A stretch of 64,000 nt of DNA, from NCBI RefSeq assembly GCF_001571265.1, contig NZ_BCTL01000011.1, positions 29,534 to 93,533 of the forward strand. Reading direction: 5' to 3'. The notes under the pieces were generated by a model. The model did no database searches. It was given only the letters and a program-made list of their open reading frames with translations, and had not been told where the DNA came from. Position numbers and translations under genes: made by a program. Within the stretch, counting starts at the first letter, position 1. Every line of letters begins with the position of its first letter. The DNA comes from Cedecea neteri NBRC 105707 = ATCC 33855. GTDB taxonomy: Bacteria > Pseudomonadota > Gammaproteobacteria > Enterobacterales > Enterobacteriaceae. Positions 18,039 to 26,503 of this stretch are shown one piece after another.

Positions 18039-19373
18039 TTAGACCTGCTGCTCAGCGGCATTAAGGGTGGTTGCCGGCTGACGATTTAAGGCCGCCTGTA
18101 GCTGATGCCCGATCCAGCCTGCCGCCGAGTTCACGGCCGCCGGAACGCTTTCCTGTAGCATTTGCGTCATTTTGTTCGCCACCGGGTCAGCCAGGATCTC
18201 TGCCGCAGGCACGGCGAAAAACACCGGGGCAGAAGCCACAACGTTGGTCGCATGGCTGATGGCGCTTAGCGAAGCGGCATTCACTCTTGGAAAGGCGCTA
18301 GCAATAGCGCCGCTAATGGCGCTGCGCAGGCTTATCACACCGGCAAAACCACCGGCCAGCATCGCCGTTTTCCCCAGACTCGGCGCCGAAAGAACGCTTG
18401 CCGTCGCTTTCAGGCTGTCCGTTGCAATATCCAAAGGCAGCTTTGCCATACGCTGAGCGGCGTTTTTTAACGTGTCGCCCACCACGTGCGTATTTTTTAA
18501 TTCAGTGAATTTCTGCTGCCAGTCGTTGCGCCCCAGCAAATACTCTGGCCCGGTTCGGCCTTTGCTTTCATCCACCGCATGGAGAATGGCGCTCATTGCG
18601 CCACCCGCCACCAGGCCGCCCGCAGCGGACAGCCACGTATCGGCTTCACCGGCGACTTTCGCCCCGGCAAAATGCGTCAGCGTTGCCGCCGACGCCAGAC
18701 GCGCAAGGTTGCGAGCCGAGTAGGTCTGAATGGCGGCGCCGGTTTCTGCCACCGTCGTCAACAAGCTCGCTTTTGCCTCTTTTACCGCTTCGCGCATAAC
18801 CGGATGCAGGTCGCTCTCTTTGGCGGACAGCCAGGGATTCGCTGCCGTGGCGCGATTAAGCAGCGTGGTGCCTATTGTGTCGGCAATGCTGGACTGCAGG
18901 CCGGCATGGAGGCCAATTTCCGCCGCGGTATGGGCAAAAGTACTCAGCAGCGGGACTTTATCGTAGGCAACAGACGCCGCAGCAAAGGGAATAGCGCGTA
19001 CCGCCCCTCGTGCGATTTGTCCCAGTCTGTCCAGTTGATGCCCTTTAGTCAGCACCGCCTCAACGGAGGCCGGCGTTTCCCCCATTTTGTGTAATTCCCG
19101 GGTTCTCGACTCAATCAAGGCATGCATTTCAGCATGGTTATCGCCGTTGATATGCTTGCCAAACAGCGCGCCAAGCTGGTGATGGATAGCGGCTTCATTG
19201 GCCGAACCATAAACGCTGTCACCCACAAAGTGCAGGCTTTCATGCGCACTTACGGCAGCAGAAGTAGCCACAGATGAACTCGAAGCGATCGACGCAGGCC
19301 GCTGGCCGCTGTGTTCCGGTAACGGAGGAAGTTCTGCCGCATGTCTGTGGGCGGAAGTAACGGAATTGACCAT
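18039..19373 (-). CDS. Putative type III effector of unknown family, Ala-rich with hydrophobic helices
   Basis: 444 aa from the ATG at 19373 (MVNSVTSAHRH), preceded by CAGGAGAG and, 37 bp upstream, by a hrp box; the frame runs open to 19490, but that start would lie upstream of the promoter. The first 46 residues contain 11 Ser and no acidic residue before position 14, fitting a type III export signal. The remainder is Ala-rich and helical, with hydrophobic stretches near residues 119-135, 247-266, 334-361 and 378-394, so host-membrane insertion or a translocator-like role is possible. I do not recognise the family and see no catalytic motif. First gene of the two-gene operon. Confidence 0.55.
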   Translation of the reverse strand: MVNSVTSAHRHAAELPPLPEHSGQRPASIASSSSVATSAAVSAHESLHFVGDSVYGSANEAAIHHQLGALFGKHINGDNHAEMHALIESRTRELHKMGETPASVEAVLTKGHQLDRLGQIARGAVRAIPFAAASVAYDKVPLLSTFAHTAAEIGLHAGLQSSIADTIGTTLLNRATAANPWLSAKESDLHPVMREAVKEAKASLLTTVAETGAAIQTYSARNLARLASAATLTHFAGAKVAGEADTWLSAAGGLVAGGAMSAILHAVDESKGRTGPEYLLGRNDWQQKFTELKNTHVVGDTLKNAAQRMAKLPLDIATDSLKATASVLSAPSLGKTAMLAGGFAGVISLRSAISGAIASAFPRVNAASLSAISHATNVVASAPVFFAVPAAEILADPVANKMTQMLQESVPAAVNSAAGWIGHQLQAALNRQPATTLNAAEQQV

Positions 19374-19409
19374 GTGAACGCTCTCCTGATAGTGGGCTAA
19401 CCGGTCAGG

Positions 19410-19437
19410 TGAGTGGCAAAAAGAGACGAAAAGTTCC
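19410..19437 (-). promoter_or_regulatory. HrpL-type promoter (hrp box)
   Basis: On the minus strand GGAACT, 15 bases, then CCACTCA. The consensus for the ECF sigma factor HrpL is GGAACC-N15/16-CCACNNA, so one base differs. The -10 half ends 37 bp before the effector ATG with a good ribosome site between, a normal promoter-to-gene geometry. Confidence 0.75.
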
Positions 19438-19570
19438 GGGGATAAAAAGAAGAAAAGCAGCTTATACAATGCGCCAAACGTTAAGCCCATTAATCAAAAA
19501 ACATAGCAATAAAAACCCGGCTTACCGCCGGTTAAATTACAGCCTCTGGTAGCACATCCCATCCTTACGC

Positions 19571-19690
19571 TATACTACTCCTTGAATTTGCTGGCTCGTT
19601 CACAAAAGCGGCCAGCATTTCTTGTGTTTGACCCCTAAGATTTATCCACTTTTCCCTTCCGAGGACCTGGCCACAACAGCCAGATAAATT
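19571..19690 (+). promoter_or_regulatory. paeA promoter and structured leader
   Basis: TATACT at 19571-19576 is a likely -10. The leader then carries GCTGGC (19590), GGCCAG (19610), CTGGCC (19667) and GCCAG (19679): two local hairpins are possible, and a competing long-range pair joins the 19610 and 19667 segments. The ribosome site before the ATG is weak, so leader folding could control translation. Inference only. Confidence 0.4.
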
Positions 19691-21028
19691 ATGTTAAACA
19701 GTATTTTGATAATACTTATCCTTATTGCTATTAGTGCCTTTTTCTCAATCTCTGAGATCTCGCTTGCCGCCTCTCGTAAAATCAAACTTAAGCTGCTGGC
19801 CGATGAAGGCAACGTCAATGCCCAGCGCGTGCTAAAGATGCAAGAAACGCCGGGCATGTTCTTTACCGTCGTACAAATTGGCCTTAACGCCGTGGCCATT
19901 CTCGGCGGTATCGTCGGCGATGCGGCTTTCTCACCGGCGTTTAAAATTCTGTTGGAGCGTTTTCTGGCTCCGGAACTCGCCGACCAGCTCAGCTTTATTA
20001 TCTCATTCACCCTCGTCACCAGCCTGTTCATTCTGTTCGCAGACCTCACCCCGAAACGCATCGGTATGATTTCTCCCGAAACGGTTGCTTTACGTATTAT
20101 CAACCCGATGCGCTTCTGTCTGTTTGTTTTCAGACCTTTGGTGTGGTTCTTCAATGGCCTGGCTAACGTTATTTTCCGCATCTTCAAGCTGCCGATGGTG
20201 CGTAAAGACGACATTACTTCTGACGACGTTTACGCAGTATTTGAAGCCGGTGCGCTGGCGGGCGTGCTGCGTAAGCAAGAACACGAACTGATTGAAAACG
20301 TTTTTGAGCTGGAATCCCGTACCGTGCCGTCTTCCATGACCTCGCGCGAAAACGTGATTTGGTTCGACCTACACGCCGACGAGCAAAGCCTGAAGTCCAC
20401 CATCGCCGAACATCCGCACTCCAAGTTCCTGGTGTGTAACGGCGATATCGACCACGTCGTTGGCTATGTTGATTCCAAAGAGCTGCTGAACCGTGTGCTG
20501 GGTAACCAAAGCATGGCGCTGAACAGCGGTGTGCATTTGCGTAACGCCCTGATTGTGCCGGACACCCTGACCCTCTCCGAAGCGCTGGAAAGCTTCAAAA
20601 CCGCCGGCGAAGACTTCGCGGTTATCATGAACGAATACGCGCTGGTGGTGGGCATCATTACCCTGAACGACGTGATGACCACGCTGATGGGCGACCTGGT
20701 CGGCCAGGGAATGGAAGAGCAAATCGTTGCCCGTGATGAAAACTCATGGCTGGTGGAAGGCGGCACGCCGATTGACGACGTGATGCGCGTGCTGGATATC
20801 GACGAGTTCCCGCAGTCCGGCAACTACGAAACCATCGGCGGGTTCATGATGTTTATGCTGCGTAAGATCCCGAAACGCACCGACTCGGTGAAGTTCTCCG
20901 GATACAAGTTCGAGGTGGTGGATATTGATAACTACCGCATCGACCAGCTGCTGGTGACGCGAATCGACAATAAGCCTGTCGCGCTGACGCCAAAGCTGCC
21001 TGATGGTGAAGAGCCTCAGGAGCAGTAA
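19691..21028 (+). CDS. paeA: Polyamine (putrescine/cadaverine) exporter PaeA (YtfL)
   Basis: 445 aa (E. coli YtfL 447). CNNM/CorC-like layout: an N-terminal DUF21 membrane domain with the first segment ILIILILIAISAFFSISEISLAA, then a paired CBS region (about residues 205-330), then a C-terminal CorC_HlyC domain. In Salmonella and E. coli, PaeA protects stationary cells from putrescine and cadaverine by export. Product naming rests on family recall. A strong terminator follows. Confidence 0.92.
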   Translation: MLNSILIILILIAISAFFSISEISLAASRKIKLKLLADEGNVNAQRVLKMQETPGMFFTVVQIGLNAVAILGGIVGDAAFSPAFKILLERFLAPELADQLSFIISFTLVTSLFILFADLTPKRIGMISPETVALRIINPMRFCLFVFRPLVWFFNGLANVIFRIFKLPMVRKDDITSDDVYAVFEAGALAGVLRKQEHELIENVFELESRTVPSSMTSRENVIWFDLHADEQSLKSTIAEHPHSKFLVCNGDIDHVVGYVDSKELLNRVLGNQSMALNSGVHLRNALIVPDTLTLSEALESFKTAGEDFAVIMNEYALVVGIITLNDVMTTLMGDLVGQGMEEQIVARDENSWLVEGGTPIDDVMRVLDIDEFPQSGNYETIGGFMMFMLRKIPKRTDSVKFSGYKFEVVDIDNYRIDQLLVTRIDNKPVALTPKLPDGEEPQEQ

Positions 21029-21047
21029 GCAAGCTCTACAAACACTA

Positions 21048-21075
21048 ACGGCCCCTTCGGGGCCGTTTTTTTTTT
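21048..21075 (+). terminator. Terminator of paeA
   Basis: ACGGCCCC pairs with GGGGCCGT around TTC and is followed by about ten T residues. Confidence 0.92.
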
Positions 21076-21088
21076 ACAACTTTAGGGC

Positions 21089-21295
21089 CTAGCCCATGTC
21101 CGCCTGTAAGCGCATCACCTGGCGGTTGACCTCGGACATGACCGAGTAGTGCTGCTTATCCTTAACTTTCGGGACAAGGATTTTGCCCTTATCAAATTCG
21201 AAAGCGCCAACGTCCTTGATATACAACCGTCCACGGAACAGGATCTTCACGTACTTCGCCACCTGAAGGGGGTTGTAACGTTGGAAAATTTTCAT
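21089..21295 (-). CDS. ytfK: YtfK, SpoT-activating stress protein (DUF1107)
   Basis: 68 aa, identical in length to E. coli YtfK, beginning [19 protein letters not shown]. In E. coli YtfK binds SpoT and tilts it toward (p)ppGpp synthesis during phosphate or fatty acid starvation; small, cytosolic and basic. It converges with paeA and diverges from ytfJ, the E. coli arrangement. Confidence 0.93.
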   Translation of the reverse strand: MKIFQRYNPLQVAKYVKILFRGRLYIKDVGAFEFDKGKILVPKVKDKQHYSVMSEVNRQVMRLQADMG

Positions 21296-21620
21296 TGTTC
21301 TTTACTCCTGCATGTTAACGCCTCTGCGAGCTACATTTGGCCCGACAAAATGAGGCGAAAAAGTTTGGTGCTCGAAAACTATAGTCCAGATATCGAAGGC
21401 CACCTAGTGTGTAGAAGTTTTTTTACTAAAAGATTACAAAGTTGCAGAACAATATTTTTAAATGTAAAAAACGGCAGCGTAAGCCTTCAAATTTCAGGGT
21501 TATGTGCGTCAGCCCGCAAACTGGCACTTTGCTTGCGGGACAGATGCTTATTCAGCACATATGCTTAAATCATCGACTCAAGTGGTCGGATCACCTGCTA
21601 ACAACAATAAGGAGTCACCT
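21296..21620. promoter_or_regulatory. AT-rich intergenic region, divergent ytfK and ytfJ promoters
   Basis: 325 bp without a convincing gene. It must hold both promoters. One stem (CCCGCAA at 21513-21519 with TTGCGGG at 21533-21539) lies about 80 bp before ytfJ and has no T tract, so it is not a terminator. Confidence 0.5.
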
Positions 21621-22178
21621 ATGACTTTGCGCGGAACGCTGGCGCTGTCTCTTCTGCTGCTGCCGCTGATGGCCTCAGCCCATAACTTTGAAAATAATCA
21701 GCGAGTTTCCCCTATAGGCATTACCGATAAGGGCGAGCTGGTGCTGGATAACAATAAGTTTAGTTATAAAAACTGGAATAGCGCGCAGCTGCCAGGGAAA
21801 GTGAGAGTCCTGCAGCATATTGCCGGCCGTTCGAGTGCCAAAGAAGAAAATGCGGCAATGGTGGAAGCCATCAAGGCGGCAAAATTCCCGCACGATAAGT
21901 ACCAAACCACCACCATTGTGAACACCGACGACGCGATTGTTGGCACCAGCATGTTTGTGCGCAGCAGCATTGAAAGTAATAAGAAAGAGTTTCCGTGGTC
22001 GCAGTTTATCGTCGACAGCAACGGCGTAGCGGCGAAAGCGTGGCAGCTGCAGCAGGGCGGCTCGGCTATCGTGGTACTGGATAAAGAAGGCAGGATTCAG
22101 TTCGCCAAAGATGGCCCGTTAACTCAACAGGAAGTGCAGCAGGTGATTAGCCTGCTGCAGGGGTTACTCAGTAAATAG
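21621..22178 (+). CDS. ytfJ: Periplasmic thioredoxin-fold protein YtfJ
   Basis: The start at 21621 follows AAGGAGTCACCT and begins a clear signal peptide ([20 protein letters not shown]); 185 aa, E. coli 184. The family (YtfJ_HI0045) has a thioredoxin-like fold but no CxxC is visible here. Role unknown. Its 3' end overlaps the convergent cysQ by 11 bp, so the two transcripts share antisense ends. Confidence 0.9.
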   Translation: MTLRGTLALSLLLLPLMASAHNFENNQRVSPIGITDKGELVLDNNKFSYKNWNSAQLPGKVRVLQHIAGRSSAKEENAAMVEAIKAAKFPHDKYQTTTIVNTDDAIVGTSMFVRSSIESNKKEFPWSQFIVDSNGVAAKAWQLQQGGSAIVVLDKEGRIQFAKDGPLTQQEVQQVISLLQGLLSK

Positions 22179-22914
22179 AAACGCGGAATCCGGGGTTCAG
22201 GAACGACTCGCGCGGGGTATAGTCCAGCGGCTTACCCTGCCAGTCATGAACGTGCGCCCCGGCAGCGACCGCCACGGCGTGCCCCGCCGCGGTATCCCAG
22301 ATATTGGTTGGCCCAAAGCGAGGATAGAGCTGCGCCTGGCCGTCCGCCACCAGGCAGAACTTCAGCGATGAGCCGATGGCCGTGGTCTGGTGCTCGCCCA
22401 TCTGCTGGAGATATTCTTTCAGCTCGCTATCGTTGGCGGCATGAGACCGGCTGACCACCACGCGTGGTGGACGGGCATCCCGCACATGAATTTGGTTGCG
22501 AACGCCGCACTCTTCCTTCCAGGCCTTCCCTTCTGCCGCGCTGTACATGATCTTCAGCACCGGGGCATAGACAACGCCCATCACCGCTTTCCCGCCGTCG
22601 ATAAGCGCGATATTCACCGTGAATTCGCCGTTACGTTTAAGAAACTCTTTGGTGCCGTCTAACGGATCCACCAGCCAGTAGCGCTGCCAGCTTTGGCGGG
22701 AATCCCACGACTGGGGATCTTCTTCTGACAGCACGGGGATGTCCGGCGTCAACGCCTTCAGCCCCTTCAAAATAATGTCGTGGGCGGCAAGATCCGCCGC
22801 CGTCACCGGAGAGTCATCAATCTTATGCGTCGCTTCGAGCGGCTTCTCTCCCTCATAGACCTGCATGATCGCGGCCCCGGCCTCGCGGGCCAGCTGGCAA
22901 ATTTGTTCTAACAT
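22168..22914 (-). CDS. cysQ: 3'(2'),5'-bisphosphate nucleotidase CysQ
   Basis: 248 aa (E. coli 246). Inositol monophosphatase superfamily: [11 protein letters not shown] and [23 protein letters not shown] are the metal sites, and WDTAAGHAV is the closing motif. It converts PAP to AMP and phosphate, preventing PAP build-up during sulfate assimilation. It overlaps ytfJ tail to tail and is divergent from cpdB across 201 bp. Confidence 0.95.
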   Translation of the reverse strand: MLEQICQLAREAGAAIMQVYEGEKPLEATHKIDDSPVTAADLAAHDIILKGLKALTPDIPVLSEEDPQSWDSRQSWQRYWLVDPLDGTKEFLKRNGEFTVNIALIDGGKAVMGVVYAPVLKIMYSAAEGKAWKEECGVRNQIHVRDARPPRVVVSRSHAANDSELKEYLQQMGEHQTTAIGSSLKFCLVADGQAQLYPRFGPTNIWDTAAGHAVAVAAGAHVHDWQGKPLDYTPRESFLNPGFRVSIY

Positions 22915-23115
22915 TCTCCACCTCGTGTTGTGTCTCTGCGCTACACCGAGCGAATAACTTATTGTTTTACTTATATCTCATTGCACCGTGATGCGCTATC
23001 TGTGAAGCATTTCCGGTTTAACGGGCGAATTTTCTGGCAGACTTCACAAAATTGTAAGCAACAGTCTGTATATACATTGCCCTTTGTGGCGTACCTCTAA
23101 AAAGGACATTTAAAC

Positions 23116-25047
23116 ATGATTAAGTTTAGCGCAACGCTTCTTGCGACGCTGATAGCCGCCAGCGTCAATGCGGCCACCGTTGACCTGCGGATCATGGAAA
23201 CGACCGATCTGCACAGCAACATGATGGACTTCGATTACTACAAAGATACGCCTACAGAGAAGTTCGGTCTGGTACGCACCGCAAGTTTGATCAATGCGGC
23301 ACGCGGTGAAGTCACCAACAGCGTGCTGGTAGATAACGGCGATATTATTCAGGGTAGCCCGCTGGGCGATTACGCGGCGGCAAAAGGGCTAAAAGCCGGG
23401 GAAATCCATCCGGTCTATAAAGCACTGAATACGCTCGACTATACGGTCGGCAACCTGGGCAATCACGAATTTAACTACGGTCTCGACTTCCTGCACAAAG
23501 CCCTCGCAGGCGCGAAATTCCCGTACGTGAACGCCAATATCATCGACGTGAAAACCCAGAAACCCATGTTCACGCCGTACCTGATCAAAGAAACCGAAGT
23601 CAAAGATAAAGACGGTAAAAGCCAGACGCTGCGCATCGGCTACATCGGCTTCGTGCCGCCGCAAATCATGACCTGGGATAAAGCGAACCTGACCGGCAAA
23701 GTGACGGTGAACGACATCACAGAAACCGCACGGAAATACGTGCCGGAAATGCGTAAACAGGGCGCGGATGTGGTGGTGGTCATTGCCCACTCCGGGCTTT
23801 CCAGCGAGCCTTATCAGGCGATGGCGGAAAACTCAGTCTATTACCTCAGCCAGGTGCCGGGCGTGGACGCCATTATGTTCGGCCATGCTCATGCCGTGTT
23901 CCCGGGGAAAGACTTTGCCAATATTAAAGGGGCCGATATCGAAAAAGGCACCCTGAACGGCGTACCGGCCGTGATGCCGGGCATGTGGGGCGACCACCTC
24001 GGCGTGGTGGATCTGGTGCTGAACAACGACTCCGGCAGCTGGAAGATCGCCAGCAGCAAGGCAGAAGCGCGGCCGATTTATGACAACGTAGCCAAAAAAT
24101 CGCTGGCGGCAGAAGACCAGAACCTGAAGAAAGTACTGGAGCACGATCACAGCGCAACCCGCGAGTTTGTCAGCAAGCCGGTCGGTAAATCGGCGGACAA
24201 CATGTATAGCTACCTGGCGCTGGTGCAGGACGATCCAACCGTTCAGGTGGTGAATAACGCGCAGAAGGCTTACGTCGAGAAATACATTCAGGGCGACCCG
24301 GATCTTGCAAACCTGCCTGTGCTCTCCGCCGCAGCCCCGTTCAAAGTGGGCGGACGTAAAAACGATCCTGCCAGCTTCGTTGAAGTCGAAAAAGGCCAGC
24401 TGACCTTCCGCAATGCCGCCGATCTCTACCTTTATCCGAACACGTTGGTAGTGGTGAAAGCGACCGGCAAAGAGGTTAAAGAGTGGCTGGAATGTTCCGC
24501 CGGTCAGTTCAACCAGATCGACGTGAACAGCACTAAACCTCAGGAATTGATCAACTGGGACGGCTTCCGTACCTACAACTTCGACGTGATCGACGGCGTG
24601 AACTACCAGATTGACGTCAGCCAGCCGGCTCGCTACGACGGCGAATGCCAAATGGTGAACCCGAAGGCAGAGCGTATTAAAGACCTGACCTTCAAGGGTA
24701 AACCTATCGACCCGAATGCCGTCTTCCTGGTCGCGACCAATAACTACCGCGCCTACGGCGGCAAGTTTGCCGGGACTGGCGACAGCCACATCGCGTTTGC
24801 TTCGCCGGATGAGAACCGCTCGGTGCTGGCTAACTGGATCGGCGCTCAGGGCGAAATTCACCCTGCCGCAGATAACAACTGGCGTCTGGCACCAATAGCG
24901 AGCAAGCAGCCGCTGGATATCCGCTTTGAAACCTCGCCAACCGACAAGGCAGCCGCGTTTATCAAAGAAAAAGGCCAATACCCAATGAAAAAAGTCGCTA
25001 ACGACGACATTGGCTTTGCCATCTATCAGCTTGATTTAAGCAAGTAA
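23116..25047 (+). CDS. cpdB: Periplasmic 2',3'-cyclic-nucleotide 2'-phosphodiesterase / 3'-nucleotidase
   Basis: 643 aa (E. coli 647). A signal peptide ([17 protein letters not shown]) is followed by the calcineurin-like phosphoesterase domain ([38 protein letters not shown]) and a C-terminal 5'-nucleotidase domain ([15 protein letters not shown]). It hydrolyses 2',3'-cyclic nucleotides and then 3'-nucleotides in the periplasm so that RNA breakdown products can be taken up. The E. coli neighbours cysQ and ytfH are kept. Confidence 0.96.
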   Translation: MIKFSATLLATLIAASVNAATVDLRIMETTDLHSNMMDFDYYKDTPTEKFGLVRTASLINAARGEVTNSVLVDNGDIIQGSPLGDYAAAKGLKAGEIHPVYKALNTLDYTVGNLGNHEFNYGLDFLHKALAGAKFPYVNANIIDVKTQKPMFTPYLIKETEVKDKDGKSQTLRIGYIGFVPPQIMTWDKANLTGKVTVNDITETARKYVPEMRKQGADVVVVIAHSGLSSEPYQAMAENSVYYLSQVPGVDAIMFGHAHAVFPGKDFANIKGADIEKGTLNGVPAVMPGMWGDHLGVVDLVLNNDSGSWKIASSKAEARPIYDNVAKKSLAAEDQNLKKVLEHDHSATREFVSKPVGKSADNMYSYLALVQDDPTVQVVNNAQKAYVEKYIQGDPDLANLPVLSAAAPFKVGGRKNDPASFVEVEKGQLTFRNAADLYLYPNTLVVVKATGKEVKEWLECSAGQFNQIDVNSTKPQELINWDGFRTYNFDVIDGVNYQIDVSQPARYDGECQMVNPKAERIKDLTFKGKPIDPNAVFLVATNNYRAYGGKFAGTGDSHIAFASPDENRSVLANWIGAQGEIHPAADNNWRLAPIASKQPLDIRFETSPTDKAAAFIKEKGQYPMKKVANDDIGFAIYQLDLSK

Positions 25048-25052
25048 TTCTC

Positions 25053-25448
25053 TCAGGCGTCCCGTTTGTCGCGGGACGCCATCACCTGTGGCAAATTCTC
25101 TTCTATCCAGTCGGCCAGCGCGGCCACTTTATCGGCAATTTCATGCCCCATCGGCGTCAGCGTGTACTCCACGTGCGGCGGCACAACCGGGTAAGATTTA
25201 CGATCCACAAAGCCGTCTGCCTCCAACCATTGCAGCGTCTGCGCCAGCATTTTCTCGCTCACGCCGCCCATCTTGCGCCTTAAATCGCTAAACCGATGAG
25301 TGCCGTCCTGTAATGCCACTAGAATTAAAACACCCCAGCGGCTGGTCACGTGCTTCAACACGTCCCGCGACGGGCATTTATCGCTAAACAGGTTGCCGTT
25401 GCGCATTTGCTCGCCCAGCGTCATGGGCGCTTCGCTGATTTCACTCAT
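25053..25448 (-). CDS. ytfH: HxlR-family transcription regulator YtfH
   Basis: 131 aa (E. coli 126). Winged helix-turn-helix of the HxlR/MarR-like group: CPSRDVLKHVTSRWGVLILVALQDG, FSDLRRKMGGVSEKMLAQTLQWLEADGFV. Cys25 before the helix is the residue used for quinone or thiol sensing in QorR-like relatives. It is divergent from qorB, which it probably controls. Confidence 0.88.
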   Translation of the reverse strand: MSEISEAPMTLGEQMRNGNLFSDKCPSRDVLKHVTSRWGVLILVALQDGTHRFSDLRRKMGGVSEKMLAQTLQWLEADGFVDRKSYPVVPPHVEYTLTPMGHEIADKVAALADWIEENLPQVMASRDKRDA

Positions 25449-25472
25449 TTAACACTTACCTTTTTGTGCGTA

Positions 25473-25487
25473 CTTACTAAAAGTTAG
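25473..25487. promoter_or_regulatory. Candidate YtfH operator in the ytfH-qorB divergent region
   Basis: CTTACT, AAA, AGTTAG form an almost symmetrical site (one mismatch) in the 92-bp region between the two start codons. HxlR proteins commonly bind such short inverted repeats near divergent targets; the link is inferred. Confidence 0.4.
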
Positions 25488-25540
25488 CTAGGGTGTTAGT
25501 GTGGCACAACTTGTTCGAAACATCACTCAGGAGATTGATC

Positions 25541-26389
25541 ATGATTGCGATTACCGGCGCATCCGGCCAGTTGGGCCGCCTTGTCATTGAAGATTTATTG
25601 AAAACGGTGAAAGCCGAAGAGATCGTGGCCGTGGTGCGTAATCCGGCCAAAGTAGAAGATTTTGCCAGCCGTGGCGTGCAGGTTCGTGCGGCGGATTACG
25701 GCGACGTGTCAGCCCTGGCGAAAGCTTTCTCCGGCGTGGAAAAAGTGCTGCTGATCTCCTCCAGCGAGGTTGGCCAGCGTGCCACCCAGCACAGCAATAT
25801 TATTGCCGCAGCAAAACAAGCAGGCGTGAAACTCATCGCCTATACCAGCCTGCTGCATGCCGACAAATCGCCGCTCGCCCTTGCCGAAGAACACATCGTC
25901 ACCGAGCAACAGCTCAAAACCTCCGGTGTTCCGTTCGTGCTGCTGCGTAACGGCTGGTATACCGAAAACTATCTGGCCAGCGTGCCGCCTGCGATTCAGC
26001 ATGGCGTGTTTATCGGCAGCGCCGGAGAAGGCAAAATTGCCTCTGCAACACGTGCTGATTACGCGGCGGCGGCGGCTAAAGTGCTGACGCTGGATAATCA
26101 GGCGGGCAAAATTTATGAACTGGCGGGAGACCACGGCTGGACGCTCACGGAACTGGCGGCGGAAGTAAGCCTGCAAAGCGGCAAACCTGTGGTTTATCAG
26201 AACCTGGACGAAGCGGATTTCAAAGCCGCACTTCAGGGCGCAGGCTTACCAGAAGGCTTTGCCGCGCTGCTGGCAAACTCCGATGCAGGTGCGGAAAAGG
26301 GCGGTCTTTTTGACGACAGCCACCAGCTTAGCAAGCTGATTGGTCGCCCAACCACGCCGCTTCGCGACAGCGTGAAAAGCGCCCTGTAG
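25541..26389 (+). CDS. qorB: NAD(P)H:quinone oxidoreductase QorB (YtfG)
   Basis: The start at 25541 (MIAITGASGQLGRLV) follows CAGGAG; 282 aa (E. coli 286). An atypical short-chain Rossmann domain of the NmrA/SDR5 type with GASGQLG at residue 6 binds NAD(P)H; RNGWYTENY and ELAGDHGWTLTELA are family landmarks. It reduces quinones in the cytosol. Divergent from its probable regulator ytfH. Confidence 0.93.
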   Translation: MIAITGASGQLGRLVIEDLLKTVKAEEIVAVVRNPAKVEDFASRGVQVRAADYGDVSALAKAFSGVEKVLLISSSEVGQRATQHSNIIAAAKQAGVKLIAYTSLLHADKSPLALAEEHIVTEQQLKTSGVPFVLLRNGWYTENYLASVPPAIQHGVFIGSAGEGKIASATRADYAAAAAKVLTLDNQAGKIYELAGDHGWTLTELAAEVSLQSGKPVVYQNLDEADFKAALQGAGLPEGFAALLANSDAGAEKGGLFDDSHQLSKLIGRPTTPLRDSVKSAL

Positions 26390-26431
26390 TTGTTAAAAAC
26401 TGGTTGTTAAAAACTGGTTGTTAAAAACTGG
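26390..26431 (+). repeat. Three tandem copies of a 14-bp unit
   Basis: TTGTTAAAAACTGG is repeated exactly three times starting at the base after the qorB stop, then decays into TTAATAAC. It probably arose by replication slippage; copy number may vary between strains. Confidence 0.9.
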
Positions 26432-26442
26432 TTAATAACTAG

Positions 26443-26503
26443 CCCTGCACGCGGACATCTCTATAATAACGGGAGAGTCCGCGTGGAGAGAAAGCGTGCA
26501 GGG
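26443..26503 (+). promoter_or_regulatory. Competing inverted repeats over the promoter and start of the AraC gene
   Basis: CCCTGCACGC (26443-26452) pairs with GCGTGCAGGG (26494-26503), and CACGCGGAC (26448-26456) pairs with GTCCGCGTG (26477-26485); the two stems share bases 26448-26452 and exclude each other. A TATAAT (26462-26467) lies inside, and the second stem of the long form covers the GTG start. Possible autoregulatory operator or RNA switch. Confidence 0.5.

Noticed and set aside
19374..19490. N-terminal extension of the first effector gene by 39 codons
   Set aside because: The hrp box and ribosome site lie inside this stretch, so the transcript would begin after the extended start.
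23833..24978. 381-codon open frame opposite cpdB
   Set aside because: Codon-bias shadow of cpdB; the translation is low-complexity and resembles nothing known.
26390..26431. Short CRISPR-like array
   Set aside because: Units are directly joined without spacers and only 14 bp long; simple slippage repeat.
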